From Myrica gale (taxonomy: Eukaryota > Streptophyta > Magnoliopsida > Fagales > Myricaceae), in assembly GCA_963930655.1 (NCBI GenBank), contig OZ005604.1, positions 9,682,001 through 9,746,000 of the forward strand: a stretch of 64,000 nt of DNA, read 5' to 3'. Below are positions 24,843 to 34,142 of this stretch, piece by piece. Position numbers and translations under genes: made by a program. A model generated the notes under the pieces. The model was not told the DNA's origin. It worked only from the letters and a program-made list of their open reading frames with translations, and made no database searches. Each line of letters opens with the position of its first letter. Position 1 is the stretch's first letter.

Positions 24843-26100
24843 CATTACTTAGACGCTTTTTTAACGCTTTTTTTAAAAAAAATTTAAAGGTAGCGCTCGA
24901 GCGCCTGTCGAGCGAGAAGTCTCTGTAACAACTAAACATGTCGGTTTCTTAAAAAAACGAAACCCGGTATCCCGGGACTCCCGTGCCAGGTAACCCGAGA
25001 ACCGGGAATGGCACCGAGTTTTGTAAAAAACCTCGAACCAGCATCGGCATCGGCACCGGTGAAGCTGGGTACCAGCAACCTAGTGCCAGTGCCACCGGAA
25101 TTTTCCGGTGGCATTGAGCAGCCCTACCTGAGACCAGTGGCAGAACAATAAAAGAATATGAAGGGGGGTCAACTCTTAAGGGAAAATGACGAAAAAAAAA
25201 AACTTACTACGTAATAGAAAAAAATGTCTTAAGAGTTAAAATATTGAAAATTAAGGACTAAAAACATTAAAAATATTATAAGGACCAAAGATACTTATTT
25301 AACAAATGCCCACTTACCTAACTTGGCCAAGAAACAGAAATTAAAATTGTTTTTGCAATTGTTGAGGCGGCTAGTTCACTGTTCTACCAGCAGTGTTTTT
25401 CTTGTAATGTTGCCTGAGAAAACGAATTACCTATTTTCAGAATTACGACTTGGTAGTACTCTAACTGTCCTTAATATGGTCTTGTAGTCAAAGCACTTAC
25501 ACAATGCCAAGGAAAGTTTTTAGAAATAGTAACCATCTCATTCTCAATTGAAGAAGCAATCGATATATCCCTGCTATTAACATGTACAAATTACAATATC
25601 AATAACACAATAAGCTTCTGTCAATTTCTCATAGAAATCAAATTAGAAAAACTACTCCCGTCAATTACTTAAAAAATAAAAAGCTCCTGTCAATTGAATT
25701 CCCTCTAACACTATGCTTTCAAATAAATAATCGAGTTCTAAAATAATCTACAAAATAAATTTCCACATGATATTTCTTTTTTTGGCAACATTTCTATGAC
25801 ATAAATGGCTAATTTTGAAATAGGCAAAACAAATTGAACAATGAAGTGTACCACCACCACCTAGTGCACCCAAAGTACCTGGTGGCTGAGAGACAGAGAA
25901 CTGAAGAGATAGAAAGACAGTGAGACTTGAGAGAGAGAGGTCCTGAGAGAGTCGGCACCGACAGTGGAGGAGAGAGGCAGGGGAGAGGCAGAGAGGAATC
26001 GACGGTGGAGGTAACGTATGGAGAGGGAGAAATGTGATAGATGGGGAGGGTGGAGGGGCATCGGGAAAGGGAGTGGGAGAAAAATGAATTAAAAGTTAAA

Positions 26101-26129
26101 ACAGGGTGAAATGGCGTGTTTCACCCTGT
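26101..26129. repeat. Perfect 11-bp hairpin
   Basis: ACAGGGTGAAA (26101-26111) and TTTCACCCTGT (26119-26129) form a perfect inverted repeat around a 7-base loop. The role is unknown; it could be a MITE core. Confidence 0.7.
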
Positions 26130-26329
26130 GTTCTTTTTTCTAAAAAAAAGGGGGTTGGGCGAATAGGTTTGGGGCTGAGCGGTGGGCAGGGCTTGGGCTA
26201 GACTTTAAGGAGGCTCAGCCTGGTTAAATGAGACAAATTAGTTATAAAAAAATCAAACATTTTGCAGCGTACAACCGGGTCCAGGGCTCCTGTTGGACCC
26301 TAACATCCTTCAATGCCGACGACAACAAT

Positions 26330-26625
26330 TACAGGATGTAAGAAAGAAGCTTGTTGCACTTCTCGAAATTTGACATTAAGTAATGAAATTTTTTGGTCAT
26401 TAGAAGTCATCTTTTGGTGACGAACTGTTTCTTTCGTTACTAAAAATCTATTTTCTTTACGAAAATTGACTTCGTCAACAATTTTGCTACTAATGTTTTT
26501 TATTTGCAAAAAGTCAATTTTCAGTGACCAAAAGAAATTAATTTTTTTCAGAAAAAAGTTTAGTGATGAAATTTTTTCGTGACTAGAAACAAGAGGCTTT
26601 CGTGATGAAATTATTCGCCACCACT
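26330..26625. repeat. Dispersed GTGACGAAA-like repeats, possibly CACTA subterminal
   Basis: Short words such as GGTGACGAACT, TTTCGTTACTAAA, AGTGATGAAATTTTTTCGTGAC and TTCGTGATGAAA recur in both orientations within about 300 bases. Such words are typical of subterminal regions of plant CACTA elements. No CACTA terminus or transposase was found nearby. Confidence 0.35.
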
Positions 26626-27747
26626 CTCCATGTGTTAAATAATTGATAATTTTGCTTTCTTAATTCCATGAATTTCCTGGTTTGTTGTATTAGCAAGCCC
26701 ATCGGTTCTGCTTGTTAGGGGTCATCTGTGCCCAAACTAATTTTTCCTACTGTCAGTCATCCAGCTGCGATTGAGTTTTTTTTTTTTTCTCTTTCATCGC
26801 AGTTTCTTCTACATGCTTTCCAACGCCTTCCATTGAAAGGTAATCATTTCGAAATAATAGGATTTATGGGGGAGGCCACTGGAGGATAGATTTTGACAGC
26901 AATGAGAGTAACATATGATGAGTACGCAGAAAGAAAAATTGCTAAAGGAACTTCAGCATATCTTGTCACAGGTTTCACAAAGAGATTTATAGGATTTTAT
27001 TACTTGTTGTGAGGTTTAATTTTAATTTTGTTAATGATTTTGGACTTACGTAGAACTCCGTACATTATCTATGTTTTGGATTTGTGTCGTATATTGACAA
27101 TTTTTTTTCTAGCTTTTGGATTCGTGTAAAACTTTGCTATTTTGCATTTCATTTGTGTTAAGAATGTTCTCATATCCTACAATTATGTGTTGGTATTGTG
27201 ATATTCTTATCATGGGATATAAATGTGCTACAATTTGGATTTTTATAAATATGAATCAAGTAAAAAAAAGGAATGGACGGTCTTTAATATTAGTTATAAA
27301 TTACTTGAGTCACAAAATATTCTATATCACAAAAAAATTAATAGTCAGTAATTCCTTTTTGGCAATGGCATTACACATTTGCGACATGTATAGTTGATCG
27401 CCAATGTTGTTTTAGCTATTCAAATTGGAGGTTACTGTTTTTAGATACCACTATTTATGACTTTTCTAATTGGTAGTATTGGCTTTATCAACTATCATTA
27501 TTAAATAGACTTTAACGACATACTCTATTTGTGGCTCTTATTAGCTTGGGCGTTCAAATTATATGTAATGAATAGCGACAAAGTATTTTTATCATAGCTA
27601 AAAGTCATGATGGTTTTATATAGTCAATGGAGCGTTTTAACAACTAAATTATGTATATTTACTAACAAGGGTTGCTACAGAGCAAATTTGTAATTAAAAA
27701 AAAACCATACCTATGAATTGTAAATGTACACGTCACCTTTATCCCAA

Positions 27748-28198
27748 TTAGAGATTATAGGCATTGAGGCTGCCAGGAAAAAAAAGGAGGATACCAAGTG
27801 CTTGCAAAACCGGTAGGTGCAGCCCACTGTTTCGGGTTGTAAGAGTTTGCTTTTTCAAAAGCAGCTCGGCAGATCCTAACCAAGTCTTGCATAGGACAAG
27901 ACTCGAGATAAAAGAAAAAAGAATGGCGCGGGCAAGACGCAGACAAGCGTTTCTGGCAGGGAACAAATCTAGACAAGAGATTTGCATGAAGATGCTTATC
28001 AAATACCTTCCCCTAGATGCTGTCAACATGACCTCCTTCCACTTGGATATTTGTAAAAGAAGACAGAGACCTGCCTTAATCAGCTGGTGGCAAAAAGTCT
28101 CCCCAAGTTTGCTTCTGGAGCTTTCAGCACGATATTTTACACATCGTCTTAGTCTCCAACCGATCGACAAAACCACACGTTTTCTGGGGTTAAAGTAA
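27748..28198. other. Overlapping open frames on both strands, unassigned
   Basis: A 142-residue frame on the minus strand (27748-28176) and a 144-residue frame on the plus strand (27764-28198) overlap almost completely. The base composition is clearly less AT-rich than the surroundings, and the block lies just 3' of the PME stop codon. Neither product is recognisable. Long open frames on both strands suggest a captured or recently inactivated coding piece, or chance in GC-richer DNA. Confidence 0.35.
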
Positions 28199-28320
28199 GA
28201 AAGAACAATGACATAACAACAGCACTTTTATGGATTTCTGGGAATTACACTCAGTTTTCCAAAACAGTGAAGAAAAGTCAAAACCGGCCCCTCAAATGCC
28301 CCGTTTGGACCAGATGATGG

Positions 28321-28669
28321 TCAAATCCCATCGTTGTAAGGAAATGAAGTGGAGTCCAACCAGGCATCGCCAGTAATGAACTCCGACACAGTGAAGTTAT
28401 ATGCATCCGAATAATCCATTACGTGATACCCTGGCCAAGTAACTCGGCCATCCGTTGATGAGCCAGGTCCGTAGTTGTTGTACTCTCCGTAATACAAAGT
28501 GTCTAAGCCTTGATCGTCGGACCACTTGGTCCAACCAACTGGTTCAATGAAGTCACCAATGTACGACTCCAGGTAGACCGTCCGAGAGTATACCCTCCAT
28601 GGCCTGCCAAGGTAGCTCTTGACGCTGCTGGAGTTGGACTGCAATTCATCAGCAGCAACGACCGAACAG
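28321..28669 (-). pseudogene. PME: PME exon 2, downstream half (C-terminus)
   Basis: It resumes the same reading frame after the transposon: NCSV-VAADELQ, then VKSYLGRPWRVYSRTVYLES with the substrate-binding arginine and tryptophan, LDTLYYGEYNNYGPGSSTDG, WPGYHVM and a stop at 28321-28323. If the element and one duplication are ignored, the sequence is contiguous with the upstream half. Confidence 0.94.
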
Positions 28670-28692
28670 GAGATCAGTTATAGTGTTAAGCG
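28670..28692 (+). repeat. Left terminal inverted repeat of the MULE
   Basis: GAGATCAGTTATAGTGTTAA and three more bases are inverted-complementary to 32676-32698 with two mismatches. The GTGTTAAGCG word is repeated inside the right end. Confidence 0.88.
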
Positions 28693-28855
28693 CAGGTGTG
28701 TGAAGCGCAGTGAGGCAGCGGTGAGGATGAAGCCGCTGCCCATCCGACGGTCCAAGTGCTGCCACCAAATAAATGAGACAAACCGGGTCCATCCTCACCG
28801 GTTTGATAGAAACCGGTGCAAAACCGGTTTTTTGTTTGGTCCCGTTTATAGCTAT

Positions 28856-28980
28856 CGGGATTTCGAATCCCCCGATTTGGAAACCCACCCCATTTCGAAT
28901 CCCCCCCATTTGGAAACCCCGAAACCCACCCCATTTCGAATCCCCCCCCCCATTTGGAAACCCACCCCCCCGCTGCCCCA
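28856..28980 (+). repeat. C-rich short tandem repeats inside the MULE
   Basis: Three imperfect copies of a unit built from CATTTCGAATCCCCC and CATTTGGAAACCCA, with C-runs of up to ten. GC-rich subterminal sequence like this is common in Pack-MULE ends. The copy number may vary between individuals. Confidence 0.75.
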
Positions 28981-29049
28981 CCCACCCGCTGCCATTCCCG
29001 ATCACCACCTATTTCGAAGCCCCTGCCACCTGCTCTCTCTCTCGTTCAG

Positions 29050-30960
29050 GTATATATTAGAGTTGAGAGTAGTTGAGAATTAGAATTAAGGTTAGAGGGT
29101 TTTTGTTGGGTTTTATTTATTTATTTTCTTGTTCTCGTTTAGTCTTTTATATTCTTTCTCTTCTGTTTTTGGTGTTGGAGGGGAGCTGATGTATAAAGAG
29201 TTGATATGATATTTAGCAAATGTTTACTCTAGTCTGGTTCATGTTTTTGTAACGGTTAGTTTTTAAATGATTTGCAAGCTTGTTACTTCAGTGGATATTG
29301 ATTTGCTATCTCTTGTTTGGTGCTTTCGTAAGTTTTATTTATTTATTTATGGTGTCTTTTTATTTGGCGTCTGGTTTTCTGGGATGAAGGTGCAGATCAT
29401 GCTCTGTTTTGGGCTGTGATTGCAAATTTGCAAGGTTTTTCTCGTTTTCCTTCTGTGGAAATGTGGATAATTTGGTTTCTGGGTGTTGATTTTTCGAACT
29501 TATTCGTGCTGCATCCGTTTGTTTTCACTTTATTGATTTTCCTTAATTTCTAGCTTGGAAAATTAGTATTTTCTAACAGCTTCTTCAGAACATATTTGGG
29601 AACCGAGTGTCATTTCTGTCTCAGGAATATTGCTAAAATGTAGCTGTCACGATGATATCTCATTTTCTTGGATCTACACCTGTGAAATTAATCATTCTTT
29701 CAAGCAGTGGCTCTTCCAAAAGACTGCACCTCAGTCCAGAAGTGCTACCTTGATCCCTACTTCGACAAGCTGCAAAGTCTAGAACTACTGCTGTGGGCAA
29801 ATTTAAGCAAGGCTTGCTGGAAATCTTAGACGTTGTTGCATTGTGGTTAATTACTTTGGTGATTATATATCGAGCTCTATAATCATGTTGTGATTAGCTG
29901 TAAATTGCTTGTTATAATACAGGGGACATATGTGTAACAGAGTTCAGGCTGGTCTTTTTGTGTGGCTGGTGGACTCTTGAACTATTTGTAGTGCTAAGCC
30001 AACTCTGCATATTTTGGAATATATTGCAAAAGTGACAACTATGGTGTAAATCTGCATTCATAAAAGTGTAGGTTATGTAGGAGGTTAGCATGTGAGTCGT
30101 ATTTGGTTCAATTTTCTGGTATCCACTTATTGCTTGGAAAAATCACAAAGGCACGCAGTACATGTTTTGTTTTGTACTTCCAATTTCTGTAGTGCAAAAA
30201 TTTGATATGCTAAAAAAAATTCATCATAGACGCCGCACCTACTCCCTAATTCCATCAAATCCTATAAAGCATCAATGGTCATCAATAATTCCCTTTTCTC
30301 CCTTTTGATAAGGTCATCTAGTAACACTACATGACATCTATCATCAAAATCTTGAATCAGCAATATCTACATCCATCTGAAAAGGACTGGCATTAAAAAG
30401 GGTTATAAACGGCACTGGGAAGAAGGTACACACTGAATGGAACTTTAAGCAAAGTAACTTTAACAATTGGAAAAAGAAAATCAAAAGACGAGCAGCCTAA
30501 CAATCAAACTATATTCCAAGCAAACACTAGATTCTATACTTCCTCATGGGAACCAATTTTACATAAGCCGTTGAAATCAATGACACATCAACGACCACCG
30601 ATTGACATAAGCCATTGAAATCAATGACACATCAATTTTACATAAGCCATTTATAGGCTCTGCGTTACATTCTATGCTGCATTTTTCCAAAATATTGCGG
30701 CTCTCTGTGATGCATTCTGATCTTAGTGACTTAGCGTTGTTGGATACTTCATTTGATTGCCTTCAAAGCTGTGTTACTTGCCATGGGAAAAGAAGAAAGC
30801 TTAAAAGGAATAATCCAGAAATGGGGGAACATAGCTACTGCCTCTTGGCGCCCATAAAAGGATTTGGAGGATTTCTCATCCAATGGCCATGCCACTTCTG
30901 ATAATTGTGAATTTGCCAGCATGACTGCTCAGCCAAATGTTGTTTGCTTAACTGGCTCCC
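29050..30960. other. MULE interior of unknown origin
   Basis: About 1.9 kb without a recognised protein. On the plus strand, 28990-29060 looks like a pyrimidine-rich leader (CTGCTCTCTCTCTCGTTCAG) followed by GTATATATT, a possible donor, then T-rich intron-like sequence. This suggests a third captured fragment, a 5' leader with its intron, but its parent gene is unknown. Near 30555-30650 a short sequence (CATAAGCC.TTGAAATCAATG) is present twice. Confidence 0.4.
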
Positions 30961-30992
30961 ATTTTGAATCTAATAGCTTCCCTCCAATTCAA

Positions 30993-31122
30993 CTAGCTTC
31001 CAGCCTGTGCTTCATTTGGAGCAGCTTCAGCATTAGTTGTGGCTGGTTTAAGAGCCTCTCCATTCCCAAACAGATATCCCAATGAACTCTGTCCTCCACC
31101 GCTTGCTAACTCCTCGACCCAT
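30993..31122 (-). pseudogene. SP1L: Captured start of a SPIRAL1-like gene
   Basis: From ATG 31122 the translation starts MGRGVS. After an extra base, it continues SGGGQSSLGYLFGNGEALKP and ATTNAEAAPNEAQA in the next frame, ending at a stop near 30993. MGRGVS(S/C)GGGQSSLGYLFG is the hallmark N-terminus of the plant SPIRAL1 family, small proteins that bind cortical microtubules and guide directional cell growth. Only the N-terminal part is present; the second conserved GGGSSLDYLFG end is absent. The one-base frame change and the location inside the MULE mark it as a captured, non-functional copy. Confidence 0.82.
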
Positions 31123-31541
31123 GCTATAAGAACACAAAAACCTGACACCAAACCAAATGAGAAAAATACGGTGGACTCCAGAGCAAATTTTAAAGTTAGA
31201 AGAAAATAAAGTAACCATATGCAAATGCCATCAAGAAATCATGAACACTTTACCAAAGTTCACCTCAACCTCTTCAATCACTGCACGATATATATGCTCT
31301 CTTTTACTATATCAAAAAGACCAACACCCAAAACTTTAGCATCATCACGGTTCCCATTTCCCAAACGTAAATGGGTACTGCCTCAATTGCTACACATTGA
31401 TGCCTTACATCAGGAACATCAAAAATTTAGTTTAATTCGAATCATGTAGTCAAGAATTATCCCACTATACAAGCACTACTTTTCTTTCTTTCTCCCTTCT
31501 AAAGATAGATGTAAAATCGTTTTCAACAAAACAATTACTAC

Positions 31542-31690
31542 CTGTTGTCTCTTTGCAAGCTGCCACCGCACAACACGATGGACAATATCTTTCCTAATAG
31601 GTACATCAAACACATCACCAGCCAAAGCCATGAAGCCTTTGTCTTCACTGTGAAAATTTGTTACAGGGATTACCAAGTCCTGACAAAGTC
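31542..31690 (-). pseudogene. Captured exon of mitochondrial ribosomal protein uL4
   Basis: The exon encodes LCQDLVIPVTNFHSEDKGFM followed by ALAGDVFDVPIRKDIVHRVV and RWQLAKRQQ. This is the start of the mature L4/L1-family ribosomal protein in plant mitochondria, a component of the large subunit near the exit tunnel. It is flanked by AG (31691-31692) and by GTAGTAATT (from 31541), so both splice sites and flanking intron were captured and the source was genomic DNA. The next expected exon (GTHSTKT... block) is not found. Confidence 0.88.
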
Positions 31691-32008
31691 CTACACCATG
31701 AAACAGTGCTTCCTTAAATTTTTCATAGACAAATATAATTTGCAAACAGGAAGTAGTGGTTAATTACTTGTGCCAATTGATCCATAACCACAAGATAAAT
31801 ACATCATAATATATAAGTGATAACAAGGAAGTCAAATTCTTGAATGAACAACTAAATAGATATGCAAATACGCTAACTACTACATAAGGAAAAGAAAAAT
31901 GATGAGGATCATGCCTACCAAAAAAAATTTAAAGTCAATCAATAAATGTAAGTGTCCACAAACTCCGGTACCTCAAACTTCATGATGATGTTTCAGTTCT
32001 CCCCATAC

Positions 32009-32145
32009 CTATAGTACGCTCTGCGGATACCACAGGCGTTTTGGACAATAAGCCAGATGGAAATGCTCCTTCACCAGATTCAGTGTTCAGAATGGAAGTT
32101 GAAAGCCATCTATTGGCAAGGATAGACGACCCACCCTACAATGAT
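32009..32145 (-). pseudogene. Captured upstream exon of mitochondrial uL4
   Basis: The frame reads SILANRWLSTSILNTESGEG then AFPSGLLSKTPVVSAERTIG and ends at a GTATGGGG donor (32008-32001). The last codon is split G|GA exactly in phase with the exon at 31690, giving TIGLCQDLVIP. The composition resembles a mitochondrial targeting region. The upstream edge at about 32145 is approximate, since the frame fades toward the transposon end. Intron 31691-32008 lies between the two exons. Confidence 0.75.
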
Positions 32146-32675
32146 CCATGTAATGTAGGCTTTTGGCTAAAACGGCAAAAATACAATAAGAAACCAAAAC
32201 TAACAAATTGGCGTGTTGAATATATGATTGTTGTGTACATTCTAGCAGTATAGCTCGTGACACCCAGAGAAATCAAACTTTCCAGAAAGGGTGGCAAAAG
32301 AAAATATATTCGGAACTCCGGTCCAAGATTCATTCCCTCAAATGGAAACAAAGCCCCTATTTTTAAGCTTAAGGCAGACACTGAAAGAGAAAAGACAAAA
32401 CCTTTGATTCTTACCTCAAAGAGCAAGCAGGGGAGGAAGCAGGGGCTTCGGGGCTAAGCACAGGGAGCAGAAGCGGTAAATCGAAACAATCTTCGAAATG
32501 GGGAATGAATTTCGAATCCCTAACAATATTCGAAACCGAACCGGTCTACCCATCATGAAATCGGTTCCTCAACTAAAACCGGGTTTTGCCTTCATTTATT
32601 AGGTGGCAAGCTGGGGACCGTCGGATCCTGACTGGGGAGATCCTGACTGGTGCTCCACACCGCTTAACACCACAC

Positions 32676-32698
32676 CGCTTAACACAATAACCGATCTC
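32676..32698 (-). repeat. Right terminal inverted repeat of the MULE
   Basis: Read on the minus strand from 32698 it starts GAGATCGGTTATTGTGTTAA. Just inside, GTGTTAAGCGGTGTG is present twice in tandem (32661-32690), so this end has a small internal duplication. Confidence 0.88.
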
Positions 32699-32708
32699 GA
32701 CCGAACAG

Positions 32709-33048
32709 TTCTGGATGGAGATTCCAGTGTTCTCATCCGGGGTGTCGCGAGACTGTGCTGTGACCACAGTGAATTGGCCGGGCATTGGCATTCTGGCCAT
32801 GATGTTACACCCCTGGAATACCACAGCCGCGTTCCCGAAAATGAAATCTATGGTCCCGGATATGTCACACTCCCTATAGAATTGTCGAAAGGAATGGACA
32901 TACAATGTGTCCTAGTAACCATTGATGGAGCACCTGTACAAAGCAGCCAAGTCCGCATTTACTCTCAAGGCAACCGCCTGATGTTTCTGTGGTCCAGCTC
33001 TGTTCTCGATTGTAATGTCCCGGGCTAGAAAGCCATCGCCAGACACCG
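32709..33048 (-). pseudogene. PME: PME exon 2, upstream half
   Basis: It follows an AG acceptor in phase with exon 1 (T-L-A-V-S-G-D-G-F). It carries FLARDITIENRAGP, HQAVALRVNADLAALYRC and, after an in-frame TAG in place of the catalytic-site glutamine, [20 protein letters not shown] and [14 protein letters not shown]. The aspartates used as acid/base and nucleophile in the family are still encoded. It ends at the 10-bp duplication of the transposon. Confidence 0.92.
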
Positions 33049-33320
33049 CTGACATTTGTTCAAGTTGCATGTCAATTTTATATATTATCTTGATGATGTA
33101 TAATATTTGAACCTGAAATTAATCTCAGATCACCAGAAAATAACTATATTGCAGTCTCATCTGGTGCTTTGAACTTTGCTCAATCAAATATATATACAAA
33201 GATATAGATCATCACCCGTACATTAAGGTTCATGCACAAAGTAATGAGGAGAGGAATTAAATAGAAGGCAGTGGAGACCAGATGAAAAAAAAATAATAAA
33301 ATGGATTTAATTTACTTTAC

Positions 33321-34142
33321 CAAGGGTTGCAGATCTGAAAGTGGTCCAGCCATCGCCCACACTTCTGCTACCAACAATGAGAGTGACATCACTTCCATCT
33401 CCAAGCAGAACGATGTTGGGGAGGAGTATAATCCATCTGCAGCCACCGTGAGAACCTGGCTTGGATTATACTCCTCCCCATCTGAGCTCGCAAGTATACG
33501 GCTATTTTCCCTGGACATCCACTTTGGAACAGCCATGAGGCGCCGATTCTTACGGCCTGTTTGAGGCCATTTCCTTGGTAGAATTGAAAGACAGTTGTTC
33601 ACATGCTTATAAGCGTTATTTATGGAGTTCACAAGGATTGCTTTGAAAGAACCCGATGCTGAATCCAGGCCTTCCAAGCATGTGTTCTTGTTTGTTAGTG
33701 TCGCGCTGAGATACGCCCTTATTGCATCTGCAGCCTGCTTTCCGTGGTTGGCTTCTTGCATTCTGGACGCCGATCTTTTCAAGGCAGACAACGTAATCTG
33801 GTGTAGTTCCTCGCAGTCTTGGATGGTTCCTCTTTGCTTCTCGATGATATTTGAATATCTGACATTCGAGAACGTACTGGAGAGCTTTAGAGATTCTGAC
33901 AAAGCGGTTTGGAGGGTGTGCAGAAGGTAGATAATGATATTTGGACTGATATTAACTGATATGGAGAGCTTCAATGTGTCAAAGCAGACATCTGGGTAAG
34001 GTGTGATCTTGCAGAGGGATCTTACCGACGACAACTGGGACTGCAGAGAAGTTGTGGAAGGAGGAGAAGAGTTAAGAGCCGATGCTCGTGAGAGGAAAAC
34101 TGCGGAGAGGAGCAGGAACAGTTTCAGAGCTGAGGAAGCCAT
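33321..34142 (-). pseudogene. PME: PME exon 1: signal peptide and PMEI domain
   Basis: The reading frame opens at ATG 34142. Residues 1-22 form a hydrophobic secretion signal, and residues about 40-190 form the four-helix inhibitor domain. That domain has the expected cysteines: the CKITPYPDVC pair, IQDCEEL, NTCLEGL and NNCLSIL. After VLTVAADG the frame leaves the family consensus because of a deletion. The expected next motif, GDGSDVTLIVGSRS, is present but in another frame. The exon ends at a GTAAAG donor at 33320. Confidence 0.9.
33418..33480. repeat. Inverted filler repeat at a deletion in PME
   Basis: The right arm, TGGATTATACTCCTCCCCA (33462-33480), is genuine PME coding sequence on the minus strand (GEEYNP). 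The left arm (33417-33435) is its perfect 19-base inverted copy and sits exactly where about 40 codons of the enzyme domain are missing. The spacer is 26 bases. This looks like a deletion closed with DNA copied from the neighbouring strand. Confidence 0.85.

Larger units (their letters stand above)
12557..25126. mobile_element. hAT-like DNA element split by a Sirevirus
   Basis: The left end, TAGGGCTGCACAA at 12557, is the inverted partner of TTGAGCAGCCCTA ending at 25126 (one mismatch in 13). Both ends are flanked by the identical 8-bp CCTGAGAC (12549-12556 and 25127-25134), the target-duplication length of hAT elements. Removing the Sirevirus (13364-24842) and its 5-bp duplication leaves about 1.09 kb with no transposase-like ORF, so this is a non-autonomous copy. 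Subterminal segments are rich in ACCGG/CCGGT-type words, common in plant hAT ends. The pairing of two ends 12.5 kb apart is supported by the TIR, the TSD and the complete insertion between them. Confidence 0.82.
25135..27740. other. Spacer without recognisable genes
   Basis: Only short ORFs are present. The contents are a purine-rich GA stretch near 25880-26080, a hairpin at 26101-26129, GTGACGAAA-like repeats near 26330-26620, a T-run near 26775 and AT-rich sequence to 27740. Nothing supports a functional gene. Confidence 0.6.
28670..32698. mobile_element. Mutator-like element (Pack-MULE) carrying host gene pieces
   Basis: A 4,029-bp insertion in PME exon 2. The left end, GAGATCAGTTATAGTGTTAA at 28670, and the complement of the right end at 32698, GAGATCGGTTATTGTGTTAA, match at 21 of the first 23 bases, with weaker similarity further in. 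Both sides carry the identical 10-bp GACCGAACAG (28660-28669 and 32699-32708). The long duplication and inverted termini point to the Mutator superfamily, which usually duplicates 9 bp (8-11 known). No transposase was recognised. The interior holds exons of mitochondrial uL4 and the start of a SPIRAL1-like gene, plus GC-rich and UTR-like sequence. It therefore fits the Pack-MULE class, non-autonomous MULEs that pick up genomic gene fragments. Confidence 0.88.
28321..34142 (-). pseudogene. PME: Pectin methylesterase with PMEI pro-domain, disrupted
   Basis: Pectin methylesterases are secreted enzymes that remove methyl esters from cell-wall homogalacturonan. Exon 1 (33321-34142) begins with a signal peptide (MASSALKLFLLLSAVF) and a PMEI-type inhibitor domain with the CKITPYPDVC motif. 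A basic cleavage-like RRLM segment and the VLTVAADG start of the enzyme domain follow. An intron with GT and AG ends (33049-33320) separates exon 2, which carries [27 protein letters not shown], the LGRPW block and the C-terminus. Four lesions break it. About 40 residues after VAADG are lost, with inverted filler and a frame change. A TAG at 32912-32914 replaces the glutamine of the GYQDTLY motif. A 4.03 kb Mutator-like element splits exon 2. The domains are otherwise well kept, so inactivation may be fairly recent. Confidence 0.93.

Noticed and set aside
26101-26129. Intrinsic transcription terminator
   Set aside because: A perfect hairpin followed by some T is present, but bacterial-type terminators do not apply to a plant nuclear sequence and no gene ends here.
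28619-29083. Proline-rich ORFs on both strands near 28.6-29.1 kb
   Set aside because: They come from C-rich short tandem repeats inside the MULE and start in PME antisense sequence.
32603-33028. Plus-strand 141-codon ORF over the PME exon
   Set aside because: The minus strand carries clear pectinesterase motifs; this is a shadow frame, as are the plus-strand frames at 33301-33930.
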